A stretch of 64,000 bases of DNA. Origin: JBLNDJ01 sp050261515. Its GTDB lineage: Bacteria > Acidobacteriota > Terriglobia > Bryobacterales > Bryobacteraceae. This document shows positions 42,248 to 50,381 of this stretch, one piece after another. The notes under the pieces are model-generated. The model saw only the letters and a list, made by a program, of their open reading frames with translations. It was not told where the DNA came from and did no database searches. Location of the stretch: contig JBLNDJ010000009.1 in NCBI GenBank assembly GCA_050261515.1, positions 42,948 through 106,947 on the forward strand, in the 5' to 3' direction. The first letter of the stretch is position 1; every line of letters starts with the position of its first letter. Position numbers and translations under genes: made by a program.

Positions 42248-45200
42248 TTACCAGTACAGCTTTAGCCCGAGTTGAAGCTCTCGCGCCGCGGCACTGGTGC
42301 CGAACACATGGCCGAAGTTCGAATCGCCTACCGTGGTGACCGGCCCAGCGAATTGAGCGTGGTTGAGAGCGTTGAACGCCTCGGTCCGGAACTCAAGCTT
42401 CATTCCTTCGCGTATCCGCGACATCGCGAACTCCTTGAGAAGGGACAGATTGGCGTTCTGGACGCCCGGCGCCCGCACGCTGCCGATCGTGCGCGGAGCG
42501 TTGCCGAGCGTAAACGGAGCCGGCTTCACGGCGACTTCCGGGTTGGCGAAGTATTGCTCTCGGAAGTTCTCGCCGGTGGTCTTGACCAACGGTGCGGTCA
42601 GGTCGGGCCGCTGCCGCCCGTATGTCGGCAAGGCCTTGCTCTGGGAAAGCCCCAGGGCCAGGGGAAGCCCCGACGAGAAACGCCAAATAGCGTTCGTTCT
42701 CCAGCCTCCCAGAACCGCGTTCACCACGGGGTGCCAGGAATTGCCCACGGCCTTGCCCCGCCCGAACGGAAGCTCGTACACGTAGCTGATCCCCAGTACC
42801 TGCGGGATGTCGAAGTTCGAATACGACCGCTCCAAACGCCGGTTGTTGGGATCCTGCAGACTGCTCCCAATGCCCGTCATCCAATTGTGAGTGGAAGAAT
42901 CGTCCAGGGACTTCGCAATGGTGTAGGTAACCAGCGCCTGGAACCCCCCGGAGAAGCGCCGTTCCGCTTTGAGCTGGAGAGCGTGATACGAAGAGTTCCC
43001 GAACGGACGATTCCAAGTCGAGAAACTCGTGTACTGCGGGAAGGGACGCTGCAGTTGGTACGCGGCCAGCTGAGGGCCGCCCAAGGGAGTGCTCGCCGGC
43101 AGGACGCCGTAAAACGGGTTGTCCACCATGGTGTTGAGTTGGGTGATCTGGTCCGCCGTGTACGACTCGATCTCGGGACCCAGATAGTTCAGCTGTCCAC
43201 TCCCGCCAAAGTACAACTTGGTCCCTTTCTTGCCCACATAGTTCGCGTCGAACAGAAATCCGCCCCGCGTCTCGCGCTGGAGGCCGAAGCTCCAGGACTG
43301 TTCATACGGGGTGGCATTGTATTGGTTGCGCATCGGGCCGCTCACGCCTTCGCCGAGGAAAGACATCGCGCCCAGGCTCGAACCGATCGGCAGATTGGGT
43401 CCGCCATCGGGAAACGGATCGTGGAACCGGCAGCAAGGCGTCTGGCCGTCCTGCATGTAATTGGTGAGCCAGGCGGTGGAGCGGCTGTATCCCAGGGATC
43501 CTCCGCCGCCGGTGCCGGAGGCGCCCCGGTCGGTGATCGCATAGAATACGCCGTATCCGCCGCGGACTACCGACCGGTTGTCGAGTCTGTAAGCGAAGCC
43601 GAAGCGCGGAGCGAAGTTGTTCCTGTCCCATCCCCATGGCGACCGGTTATTTTTATCGACGAACTGCAGTGCTCCCTTCAGGTTGGGGAGTCCGGGAACC
43701 TGCAGCGGAGACGGGTAGTCCGGATCCAGGAAGCTCTGGCGGTCGAACCTCTCCGTGCGGGGCGTCTCGAGTTCGTAGCGCAGCCCCAAATTCAAGGTGA
43801 GGCGGTCCGTCACGCGCCAGTTGTCCTGGAAGTAGCCGGAATAGGCGAAATTCTGCGTGCTCACCCAGGCCGGGATGTCATAGCTGCCGCCGACGCCCAC
43901 GCCGGTGAGAAAGCTGGCCATGGCATCGCCGCCGCCCCAGCCGTAGTGCTGCGCCGTCATTGCGCGGTCGAAGCTGAACCCGCCCGCCTGCAATCCGGGC
44001 TGCACGAAGTTGGTGCGGTGCATACGGCTATCGGTCCCGAATTTCAGTTCGTGCCGGCCCTGGATACGGCTCAAGGCGGCATTCACGTGGTGGGTGTCCA
44101 TTGCCATTTTCAGGAGCGCATAAGGCAGCGAGCCGATATTTACGTCCGCGGCCGCCGCGTAGTCGTAAATAGCGACTGATGGGGCCGCCTTGAAGCCCGA
44201 CCATTTCATGTAGGACGGCATCCCCAGCACGTCGAAGGCATCCTCGTCGTAGCTTTGTGCGTTGTCCTGGCTGTCGGTCATGCTGCGGGTGTAGCCATAG
44301 GAGAACGTCAACACCGTCCGGGGGCCGAACGTGTGGGTGTGGTTCATCGCAAACAAGACCGCTGCTTCGATCCCGGGTCCGGTGTAGGTGGGGTTGAAGA
44401 GATTCTTGTAGGCGCTGGCGCCCAGGCTCTTGCCGATCTGGCGGGAAAACTTGAAGCTGCTCTGGTCGGCGGAGCTGAACCAGTGGTCCACTTTCGTGTC
44501 CGACTGCCATGCCTTAATACGATTGGAGCCGACTCCGTACCAGTTCACGAAGCGGTTATAGCCGGGTTGCCCGACGTTCACGTTCGGCATGGGGAAATAG
44601 CTCATGACCTTCTGCGACGCGGGATCGATAAGGTTGCCGGGCCCCCTGGGAAGCTGTTGCGAAGTGCCGTTGAGCCGCGCGGCGCCCGGGCTTTCGTAGG
44701 TGGCCAGGTTGTTGAATGGGATGTAGCCGCTGCGGACGGGACCGCCCTCGGCCGGATCGTAGACGCCCGTATAGGGATCCCACAACTGCCCTTCCGGATC
44801 TTCGCAGCGCCCGTTGGCACTGAATCCGGCGGTGCAGATCTCGCCGAAGTCGCCGTTTCTCATGGCCTCGCTCGGAACGCCGGCCTGGAAGGTAGTGGCG
44901 CTCACGTCCCTCAGCCCTTCCAAATTGAAAAAGAAGAACGTCTTGTCCCGTCTGATGGGTCCGCCCACTGTGCCGCCCACGCGGTTATAGCGGCGGGGCG
45001 CCATGCCCTGGCCGTAGGCGTTGCTGAACCAGTCGTTGGCGGTCAGCACGTTGTTTCGCAGAAACCAGTTCGCCGATCCGTGGAACTGGTTCGTTCCAGA
45101 CCTCGTGACGAGGTTCACAACCGTGGAGGCCGTGAACCCGATTTCGGCACTGAAGTTGGACTGCTGCACCTTGAACTCCTGCACGGCATCGACGGAAGGC

Positions 45201-45850
45201 TGGTAGAGCGGGATGATGACCCCGGAGTTGGGTTCATAGCTGGTCGTGGTCACCCCATCCATCAGCACGTCGGTCTGTGCGGTCCGGCTGCCGTTGGAGA
45301 CAAAATTCGTGGAGTAAAACGAAATGCTGAACCCGCCCGAAGGCTGGGTGATCCCGGGCGTCAGGCCCGCCAGATCGAAAACGTTGCGGCCCAATAGCGG
45401 CAGGTCGTTGATGTACTTCCTGTCGAGCTCCTGGCCTGTAACGGCGTCCTGGGTGGCGAGCCGCATCGCCGAGGCAGACACTTCAATGGTCTGCGTGTCC
45501 CCGCTTAAGGCCAGCCTGATATCGAGGCTGCCGCTCTGGTTGACCGTCAGGACGACGTTCTCCTGCGTGTGGGGCTTGAAGCCTTCGGCCTCGATGGTGA
45601 CGCGGTAGGTACTGGGCGGCAGCGGCCGGACCAGGTACCTGCCGACCGCGTCGCTCGTACCTTTGTAGGCGACCCCTTTGGCTATGTCCGTGACTGTAAT
45701 ACCGGCGTTCGGCACTACCGCGCCGCTCGGATCGGTAATCACTCCCGTTAACGAGCCGCTATAGATCTGAGCGATTGCTGGAAAGGCCCCGATGATGAGA
45801 GTAATCAGCAAAAGCCGCACTATGCGGTAACTGACTAAGTGGTGTTTCAT
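42248..45850 (-). CDS. TonB-dependent receptor with carboxypeptidase-regulatory-like domain (Oar-like)
   Basis: A 1200-residue outer-membrane protein. Residues 1-27 are a signal peptide; about 28-110 form the CarboxypepD_reg beta-sandwich (Y-S-G-S-L-T-G-V-I-T-D-P-S-G-A-V-V-P-N-A). A plug domain follows (L-P-L-L-G-R-N-V-F-D-L), then a long beta-barrel ending L-K-L-Y-W with the terminal aromatic typical of porin-type barrels. This architecture is the hallmark transporter of Acidobacteriota. It heads the glycan operon, so it probably imports oligosaccharides. GAGGAGGTCT precedes ATG 45850. Two LacI-like sites lie in its upstream region. Confidence 0.93.
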   Translation of the reverse strand: MKHHLVSYRIVRLLLITLIIGAFPAIAQIYSGSLTGVITDPSGAVVPNAGITVTDIAKGVAYKGTSDAVGRYLVRPLPPSTYRVTIEAEGFKPHTQENVVLTVNQSGSLDIRLALSGDTQTIEVSASAMRLATQDAVTGQELDRKYINDLPLLGRNVFDLAGLTPGITQPSGGFSISFYSTNFVSNGSRTAQTDVLMDGVTTTSYEPNSGVIIPLYQPSVDAVQEFKVQQSNFSAEIGFTASTVVNLVTRSGTNQFHGSANWFLRNNVLTANDWFSNAYGQGMAPRRYNRVGGTVGGPIRRDKTFFFFNLEGLRDVSATTFQAGVPSEAMRNGDFGEICTAGFSANGRCEDPEGQLWDPYTGVYDPAEGGPVRSGYIPFNNLATYESPGAARLNGTSQQLPRGPGNLIDPASQKVMSYFPMPNVNVGQPGYNRFVNWYGVGSNRIKAWQSDTKVDHWFSSADQSSFKFSRQIGKSLGASAYKNLFNPTYTGPGIEAAVLFAMNHTHTFGPRTVLTFSYGYTRSMTDSQDNAQSYDEDAFDVLGMPSYMKWSGFKAAPSVAIYDYAAAADVNIGSLPYALLKMAMDTHHVNAALSRIQGRHELKFGTDSRMHRTNFVQPGLQAGGFSFDRAMTAQHYGWGGGDAMASFLTGVGVGGSYDIPAWVSTQNFAYSGYFQDNWRVTDRLTLNLGLRYELETPRTERFDRQSFLDPDYPSPLQVPGLPNLKGALQFVDKNNRSPWGWDRNNFAPRFGFAYRLDNRSVVRGGYGVFYAITDRGASGTGGGGSLGYSRSTAWLTNYMQDGQTPCCRFHDPFPDGGPNLPIGSSLGAMSFLGEGVSGPMRNQYNATPYEQSWSFGLQRETRGGFLFDANYVGKKGTKLYFGGSGQLNYLGPEIESYTADQITQLNTMVDNPFYGVLPASTPLGGPQLAAYQLQRPFPQYTSFSTWNRPFGNSSYHALQLKAERRFSGGFQALVTYTIAKSLDDSSTHNWMTGIGSSLQDPNNRRLERSYSNFDIPQVLGISYVYELPFGRGKAVGNSWHPVVNAVLGGWRTNAIWRFSSGLPLALGLSQSKALPTYGRQRPDLTAPLVKTTGENFREQYFANPEVAVKPAPFTLGNAPRTIGSVRAPGVQNANLSLLKEFAMSRIREGMKLEFRTEAFNALNHAQFAGPVTTVGDSNFGHVFGTSAAARELQLGLKLYW

Positions 45851-45934
45851 AGACCTCCTCTAACTGGCTGCCCGCCCTAAGTGCCAGGCGCCATGGTGTC
45901 AACTCTAACAGAGTCAGGCGGGAACTTACAAGAG

Positions 45935-45950
45935 AAAACATTATCGTTTT
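45935..45950 (-). promoter_or_regulatory. Inverted repeat AAAAC-N6-GTTTT before the TonB receptor gene
   Basis: Perfect 5-base arms around ATTATC, about 90 bases before the receptor start. A possible auxiliary LacI-family site, 71 bases from the stronger site at 46008-46019. Confidence 0.35.
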
Positions 45951-46007
45951 ACCCGCCATCACCCGATAATTTTTATGCACAGCGACTAACATGTGCGAGG
46001 TCTTCGG

Positions 46008-46019
46008 TAAAACGTTTCA
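46008..46019 (-). promoter_or_regulatory. Candidate LacI operator TAAAACGTTTCA
   Basis: Contains the perfect palindrome AAACGTTT with the central CG typical of LacI-family operators. It lies about 160 bases upstream of the TonB receptor start. The LacI regulator of the same operon is the obvious candidate to bind it. Confidence 0.45.
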
Positions 46020-46140
46020 TCGTAATTACACGACGTACTTATAGCTTCAGGATTGTAAGAGTTGTAAGTTGAATCGAGGGCTGGTGAGCTTACTTTGCGA
46101 GTTACTTCGATGCGGTTCTTGATACAGGCGAAATAATTCC

Positions 46141-48249
46141 CTATGGGCCGCGGTCGAGCCGGGACAGGATGTCGAGCGCGCCGCGGACATGCGGGACCTC
46201 ATCTCCGGGTATCCGAGTCCTCGCGCCGGCGCTGCCGGCAGAGTTCAGCTTCCGCATGCTGCCCGCAATCCCGCGTCCGCGCCTGATTTGGGATCGCGGG
46301 GATGCGCGGTATACACTCAGTTCGCTGAGAGACGTGAAGCCGCCCGGCTTATTGGAGGCCTGGGCCGCCGGACCGCCGACGCGAATGGCACGGGTGGTCA
46401 CCGGCTCGAAAGAGAAAAGGTACTCGGCGAAGTGCGCCTTGTCGAAGTAGCCGTCTGTCTCCGGGAATGCTGGTTGAGAATGCAGTTTCCCCACCGGCAG
46501 CCAGGTTCCTCGAGGGTCCCGATATTCAACCGCCACGTGGCCGAACCAACCTGAAGTCTCCTCGAGAAATCCGACCGTAACGGCCAGGGCTCCGATCTGT
46601 TGCTCCTCCGCCCATTCGTAGCCGTAGTACTCGGCCGGTGGCTTGCCGCCCGAGCTTATACTCGCGAACGTCGCCCCGGGCCCGCCGCGCGCGCCATCCC
46701 GCAAGACTTCGGCGGATCCGGCGAGCCACGCCGGCGGCGTGTCCCGATAAAGACTTCCGAAGAGCCGCGGATCGGGCTTCTCGACGGGGGTCAGAATGCG
46801 CTGCGCCCGCCGGGCCAGATTCTCACCTCTTACGGTCAACTCAACGCGGCGGCTGCGCGTTTCCGTGCCGGAACGGACTTCGACTGTGAGGGGATAGACT
46901 CCCGGCTTCAGCGCGGATCCGCTGATACGCCCGCCCTCGAAGCGCAGTCCCTCCGGTAGTTCTCCGGTCAGCGTCCACCTGGCAGCCTGCCCTGCCCCCA
47001 CGACCTCGAATTCGAATTGGACCGGCCGCCCGGCTTCCACCACCGGGAGCGGGCCGGCCGGAAACTCGAAGGGCGGCTTGAAAACGGCCTCCGGATCTAT
47101 TTCGTAGTAGTTGCCGTCGACCCGCCCCCCGTGACGCAGGATCACCTGTTCGCCAACCAGCGCCAGGCGCCGTCCGATGTCCCGCATACCGGCATCGGGC
47201 AGATCCGCGCGCGTGACGTTCTGGTAGCGATCGTTAAAAGGCTCCTTCCAACCCTGCTCCGGGAAGAGCAGTTCCCGCGGGATGCCGCGGGTGCCCCGGA
47301 CGATTCCGAGGAGTCCGCTCAAGGTGGCGGCCTGGTTATCGGCATCGAAGCCGAGCGCGCAGGAAACATCCAGCGTGCGTTGAAAATCGCCCTCTCCGTA
47401 CAGCAATGCCAGCACGGCGAAGGCTCCGTTGAGGTTGGCATTGGTGGCGGTCCGGCATCCCGGTTCTTCGGCCAGGTAGTACTTCGCGATGGCCTCCTGG
47501 CGCGCAGCCTTCCAGTCCGCGGGATGTTTCCGATAGAGAGCGATGACTTCATCCACCGTCCGCGCAAAGCGCGCGCCCGGCGGCAGGGCTTGCCGTCCGG
47601 TCTCGATCAGCTTCGAAATGTCCTGCTCAAAGAAGGCCGCGGCGTACATCGCGCCGTAAAATACTGCCGGCTCGACTCCCCAGTCGTCGCTCATGACGCG
47701 GGCCGCCCAGTCCGTTTTTGCGGCCGCATAGCGCACCATGCCGGGAGCAGTTACAGCCCAAATCTCGTTCACCAGTTGGGGATCGATCTGGAACCAGTGC
47801 GGATTGACCTGTTTCCTTCCGGTCCAAGGGGGGTCGAAGCCGTACCGCATGGCGGCCACGGCGGCACGGTTGGCCAGCCAGACGTCCCTGCGCACATGCC
47901 GCTTCCAGAATTCGGCCAGTTCGGAGTAGCGCGGCTCAATACCGTGCTTCTCCATCGCCAGCAGGTACATGTACTCGATATCTGTGTCGTCGTCGGAGAA
48001 GGCCCCGTTGACCGCCTTCATCCGGGCGGCGCCCCAGCCGCTGTAACCCAGGGGGAACTGGTCCGGCCCGGGCTGCTCAAAGTACTTCTGCTCGTGCGCC
48101 AGCCCGTAGATGTTCCCGGCACACTGTCCCAACCACGAGGCATAGACCTTGTCCCGATACTCCGCGGCCCCGATTCTCAGCCGCTGGGCAAAGCTCACCT
48201 GCGTGAGCAGGAATAGAAGCAGTGACGAAACCAGGGTCCGAAGGGCCAT
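46141..48249 (-). CDS. ADP-ribosylglycohydrolase-family protein with Ig-like and discoidin-like domains
   Basis: A 702-residue exported protein. A signal peptide (residues 1-21) is followed by an ADP-ribosylglycohydrolase fold (residues about 25-380) with metal-binding S-D-D-D-T-D-I-E and G-F-D-A-D-N-Q-A-A-T. A putative Ig/cadherin-like domain (L-P-E-G-L-R-F-E-G-G-R-I-S-G) lies near 430-480, and a C-terminal discoidin-like carbohydrate-binding domain follows. The export and binding domains suggest a glycan substrate rather than ADP-ribosyl protein. ATG 48249 has GGGGGT upstream; a TTG at 48261 is less likely. Its upstream region is cut by a transposon 47 bases away. Confidence 0.82.
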   Translation of the reverse strand: MALRTLVSSLLLFLLTQVSFAQRLRIGAAEYRDKVYASWLGQCAGNIYGLAHEQKYFEQPGPDQFPLGYSGWGAARMKAVNGAFSDDDTDIEYMYLLAMEKHGIEPRYSELAEFWKRHVRRDVWLANRAAVAAMRYGFDPPWTGRKQVNPHWFQIDPQLVNEIWAVTAPGMVRYAAAKTDWAARVMSDDWGVEPAVFYGAMYAAAFFEQDISKLIETGRQALPPGARFARTVDEVIALYRKHPADWKAARQEAIAKYYLAEEPGCRTATNANLNGAFAVLALLYGEGDFQRTLDVSCALGFDADNQAATLSGLLGIVRGTRGIPRELLFPEQGWKEPFNDRYQNVTRADLPDAGMRDIGRRLALVGEQVILRHGGRVDGNYYEIDPEAVFKPPFEFPAGPLPVVEAGRPVQFEFEVVGAGQAARWTLTGELPEGLRFEGGRISGSALKPGVYPLTVEVRSGTETRSRRVELTVRGENLARRAQRILTPVEKPDPRLFGSLYRDTPPAWLAGSAEVLRDGARGGPGATFASISSGGKPPAEYYGYEWAEEQQIGALAVTVGFLEETSGWFGHVAVEYRDPRGTWLPVGKLHSQPAFPETDGYFDKAHFAEYLFSFEPVTTRAIRVGGPAAQASNKPGGFTSLSELSVYRASPRSQIRRGRGIAGSMRKLNSAGSAGARTRIPGDEVPHVRGALDILSRLDRGP

Positions 48250-48262
48250 ACCCCCAACCAAA

Positions 48263-48289
48263 CAATCATTTGAATCCTACATTTGATTG
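48263..48289 (-). promoter_or_regulatory. Imperfect palindrome upstream of the ADP-ribosylglycohydrolase gene
   Basis: CAATCA and TGATTG arms frame a 27-base window with an inner TG...CA pair. It also contains ATTTGAATC, a sequence present in the TetR-side palindrome at the other end of the transposon. Possibly part of the original shared control region. Confidence 0.35.
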
Positions 48290-48296
48290 GATGCCC

Positions 48297-48338
48297 TGTC
48301 AAGGCCAAATTAAGGCGTTAATATACTTGGCTAATCCA
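48297..48338 (+). repeat. Left terminal inverted repeat of the IS1595-type element
   Basis: 42 bases beginning TGTCAAGGCC and containing TAATATAC and CTAATCCA; 34 of 42 match the reverse complement of the right repeat. Confidence 0.85.
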
Positions 48339-48390
48339 TCCCGGCAACTCGCAACCCGGCCCGGTCTATGCCATGATGGGACCGGACGCT

Positions 48391-48708
48391 ATGCCGTCTA
48401 AAGCCGCCAAAAACCCTCCAGAATGCGCCGAAGGCCCGGAAGCCTTTCAGCGGTTCGACACTGCTGTGTCGAAGCTCCTAGCGGTCCCACGGGCCGTGCT
48501 GGTGGAGCGAGAGGCAGAATACCGCAAACAGGTTGACGCCAATCCCCGCCGCCGTGGACCGAAACGGAAGGCCGAGATCCTTGCGGCGGCGCAACAGGAA
48601 GCTCTCGCCAAACTCGAAGCCGAGAAGCAAGCCATCGAGAACAAGATCGTTGACGTGCATCGGGAGATCGTGAAGCGGAAGCTCCGTGGACGGAAGCGCC
48701 AGCGGTAG
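48391..48708 (+). CDS. Transposon passenger: basic coiled-coil protein of unknown function
   Basis: A 105-residue protein starting M-P-S-K-A-A-K-N. F-D-T-A-V-S-K-L-L-A-V-P-R-A-V-L near residue 25 and a long charged helix (residues 60-100, E/K/A-rich) ending in a very basic tail R-K-L-R-G-R-K-R-Q-R can be read. Short proteins with the F-x-x-A-V-S-K-L-L-A-V-P segment are known in Acidobacteriota without assigned function. An ATG at 48373 would add six residues. First passenger gene after the left terminal repeat. Confidence 0.55.
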   Translation: MPSKAAKNPPECAEGPEAFQRFDTAVSKLLAVPRAVLVEREAEYRKQVDANPRRRGPKRKAEILAAAQQEALAKLEAEKQAIENKIVDVHREIVKRKLRGRKRQR

Positions 48709-48754
48709 GACTGCGCCTTTTCCACTCCTAAATACTGCCAGAGGATCACGCCGC

Positions 48755-49000
48755 ATGTGTACTACTCTGGACCCGATCTACGTAGAACCAATCGACTTTC
48801 GAGTTCGGCCTGTTTTTGAGTTGTCCATCGTAGCCGATGGAAGGACCGCAGATGGCCGAGTCGTTGACCGAATCTACCGATGTCGTGTTGGGGCAAAGGA
48901 CATCAACGAGGCGTACCGCAAGTTGCTTCTCGCTCTCGACCTACCTTGGTACATTGCTGAACACGCTTACCACAAACTCGCCACAGGTGGCGGAAAGTGA
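48755..49000 (+). CDS. Transposon passenger: small protein of unknown function
   Basis: An 81-residue protein starting M-C-T-T-L-D-P-I-Y-V-E-P. It has alternating strands (F-E-L-S-I-V-A-D-G and I-Y-R-C-R-V-G) and a C-terminal helix (I-N-E-A-Y-R-K-L-L-L-A-L). GAGG lies upstream of ATG 48755. No family was recognised. It lies convergent to the next passenger gene, with stops 3 bases apart. Confidence 0.5.
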   Translation: MCTTLDPIYVEPIDFRVRPVFELSIVADGRTADGRVVDRIYRCRVGAKDINEAYRKLLLALDLPWYIAEHAYHKLATGGGK

Positions 49001-49003
49001 ATC

Positions 49004-49219
49004 TCAGGCCATTTCGCCAATCGGAGGCATGTCGTCTTCATCATCGACTGGTTTCAGCGAGTAGCCCATCACGTCGGCATCATTGAAATTCCCGGTCTCT
49101 TCGCCCGTGCTGTCGATGAAAATCAGTCTACCGTCCTGCCGCTTGACGGTTGCGGCGTCTACTTCGTGTGGCGTGCTTCTCGGCTTCCTAAACGAAACGA
49201 TGTACCTTTTGTCGGCCAT
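49004..49219 (-). CDS. Transposon passenger: small acidic protein of unknown function
   Basis: A 71-residue protein, M-A-D-K-R-Y-I-V-S-F-R-K at the N-terminus, with V-D-A-A-T-V-K-R-Q-D-G-R-L-I-F-I-D-S-T-G in the middle, a likely small beta-sheet fold, and an acidic C-terminus (P-V-D-D-E-D-D-M-P). It is the only rightmost-facing minus-strand passenger besides the one at 50165. No family was recognised. Confidence 0.5.
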   Translation of the reverse strand: MADKRYIVSFRKPRSTPHEVDAATVKRQDGRLIFIDSTGEETGNFNDADVMGYSLKPVDDEDDMPPIGEMA

Positions 49220-49312
49220 ACTTGGTAATCTATCACGCTGCTACTATTCGTCTCCAGTGATACTATCGTTGGTTAACTTGACAGCCGCCCATAGCAGCCG
49301 ATACTGGTACAC

Positions 49313-49486
49313 ATGACCACTCGTAAGCAGAAAGCCCAAGCTGTTCGTGACACCCTTCTTTCCGATCCCTCCAAGGCCGGGTCCGAGTACAACGCCTTCC
49401 GTGCGGCATTGAGGACGGCACTGAAGATGCCGCTGACCGCCGCCACGGTTGACTACCTATACGTGACCCTGCCAACGACAGCCTGA
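49313..49486 (+). CDS. Transposon passenger: very short ORF
   Basis: A 57-codon frame, M-T-T-R-K-Q-K-A-Q-A-V-R-D at the start, with a helical middle (Y-N-A-F-R-A-A-L-R-T-A-L-K-M-P) and stop TGA at 49484. It ends 5 bases before the lipoprotein gene, which suggests co-transcription. The length makes coding status uncertain. Confidence 0.4.
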   Translation: MTTRKQKAQAVRDTLLSDPSKAGSEYNAFRAALRTALKMPLTAATVDYLYVTLPTTA

Positions 49487-49491
49487 TCGCC

Positions 49492-50154
49492 ATGCCAGAT
49501 TCCTCAATCCTCAGTACGGCGGCTTTGCTATCTCTTGTGGCCGTCGTGGGAATGTGTTGCGGCTGCAACAGCAAAGAACTCTCCAGAGCCCAAGCGCTTT
49601 CGCTCTTGGAACAGGAGGGGCGGCATAAGCCAATCTCAGTAAGTCTTGCTGTCGATGACGGCGCTCGACTTTATAAGTGCGGCTTTCAGAGCAATTTGTG
49701 GGCGAACGAGCAAGGCTTCTACGACAAACTCCCACAAGAAGTTGCTTCCAGTTATTATGAGAAGTATTTCAGGACACAGGGTATAGACGGTGCTATAAAC
49801 TTCCACACGACGATGTACTGGCGTGACTATCTGCTGCCGGATGGAATAGCCAGCTTCGACGGTGTACAGTTCTGGAAAAACGGATGGCCGGATGAACGGG
49901 TTCCGCTGCTTACGTACAGAGACGGCAAGCACTACATCACCAATATCGCTTTCAAAGGACCGTTTGTGTTCGAGGTCACTGGCATCACCCAAGGCGACAA
50001 GCCCACGAGCAGAAAAGTTGAATACTCGTGGAAGATCGACTGGAATCGCCGCCGTCCGGGTCTGAAATTATGCTGTTCGGACATTGGAAGCGGGAAAGGC
50101 ATTGCAGCTTTTGAACTCTACGATGACGGCTGGCGGCTCGTCTCGCAAGAATAG
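49492..50154 (+). CDS. Transposon passenger: predicted lipoprotein of unknown function
   Basis: A 220-residue protein with a hydrophobic N-terminus ending V-V-G-M-C-C-G-C, a plausible lipobox. The rest is globular with many aromatic residues (S-S-Y-Y-E-K-Y-F, F-W-K-N-G-W-P-D, V-E-Y-S-W-K-I-D-W-N). No domain was recognised. Its composition is more AT-rich than the chromosome nearby. As the largest passenger it is the most likely selectable trait of the element, but the trait is unknown. Confidence 0.68.
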   Translation: MPDSSILSTAALLSLVAVVGMCCGCNSKELSRAQALSLLEQEGRHKPISVSLAVDDGARLYKCGFQSNLWANEQGFYDKLPQEVASSYYEKYFRTQGIDGAINFHTTMYWRDYLLPDGIASFDGVQFWKNGWPDERVPLLTYRDGKHYITNIAFKGPFVFEVTGITQGDKPTSRKVEYSWKIDWNRRRPGLKLCCSDIGSGKGIAAFELYDDGWRLVSQE

Positions 50155-50164
50155 ACCCGGCGAG

Positions 50165-50353
50165 TCATCCCTCCATCGTAGATTCAATAGTCGCAGCGAG
50201 TAGGAAGTCTGTATCTGGCTCATTTGCCCGACGCTCATTATAATCCGCAAGGGCTTTCTCAAGGTCGTTTGTGTTGCACATGCAATGCCACTCCAATCCT
50301 CGTAGGTATGCTTTCATGACCAAGTATTTGTTCTCTCTGAGTTGCGTCTTCAT
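50165..50353 (-). CDS. Transposon passenger: small protein downstream of the transposase
   Basis: A 62-residue frame starting M-K-T-Q-L-R-E-N-K-Y, with G-L-E-W-H-C-M-C-N-T-N-D-L and acidic helix segments. GGAG lies about 12 bases before ATG 50353. It lies 28 bases after the transposase stop on the same strand and may share its transcript. It could be an accessory factor; no family was recognised. Confidence 0.42.
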   Translation of the reverse strand: MKTQLRENKYLVMKAYLRGLEWHCMCNTNDLEKALADYNERRANEPDTDFLLAATIESTMEG

Positions 50354-50381
50354 CGTGTAACGTTCTCCGATATAGCTCGTG

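Noticed and set aside
42272..44179. 635-codon plus-strand open frame
   Set aside because: It lies antisense to the TonB receptor gene; rich in R, A and V with no recognisable domain.
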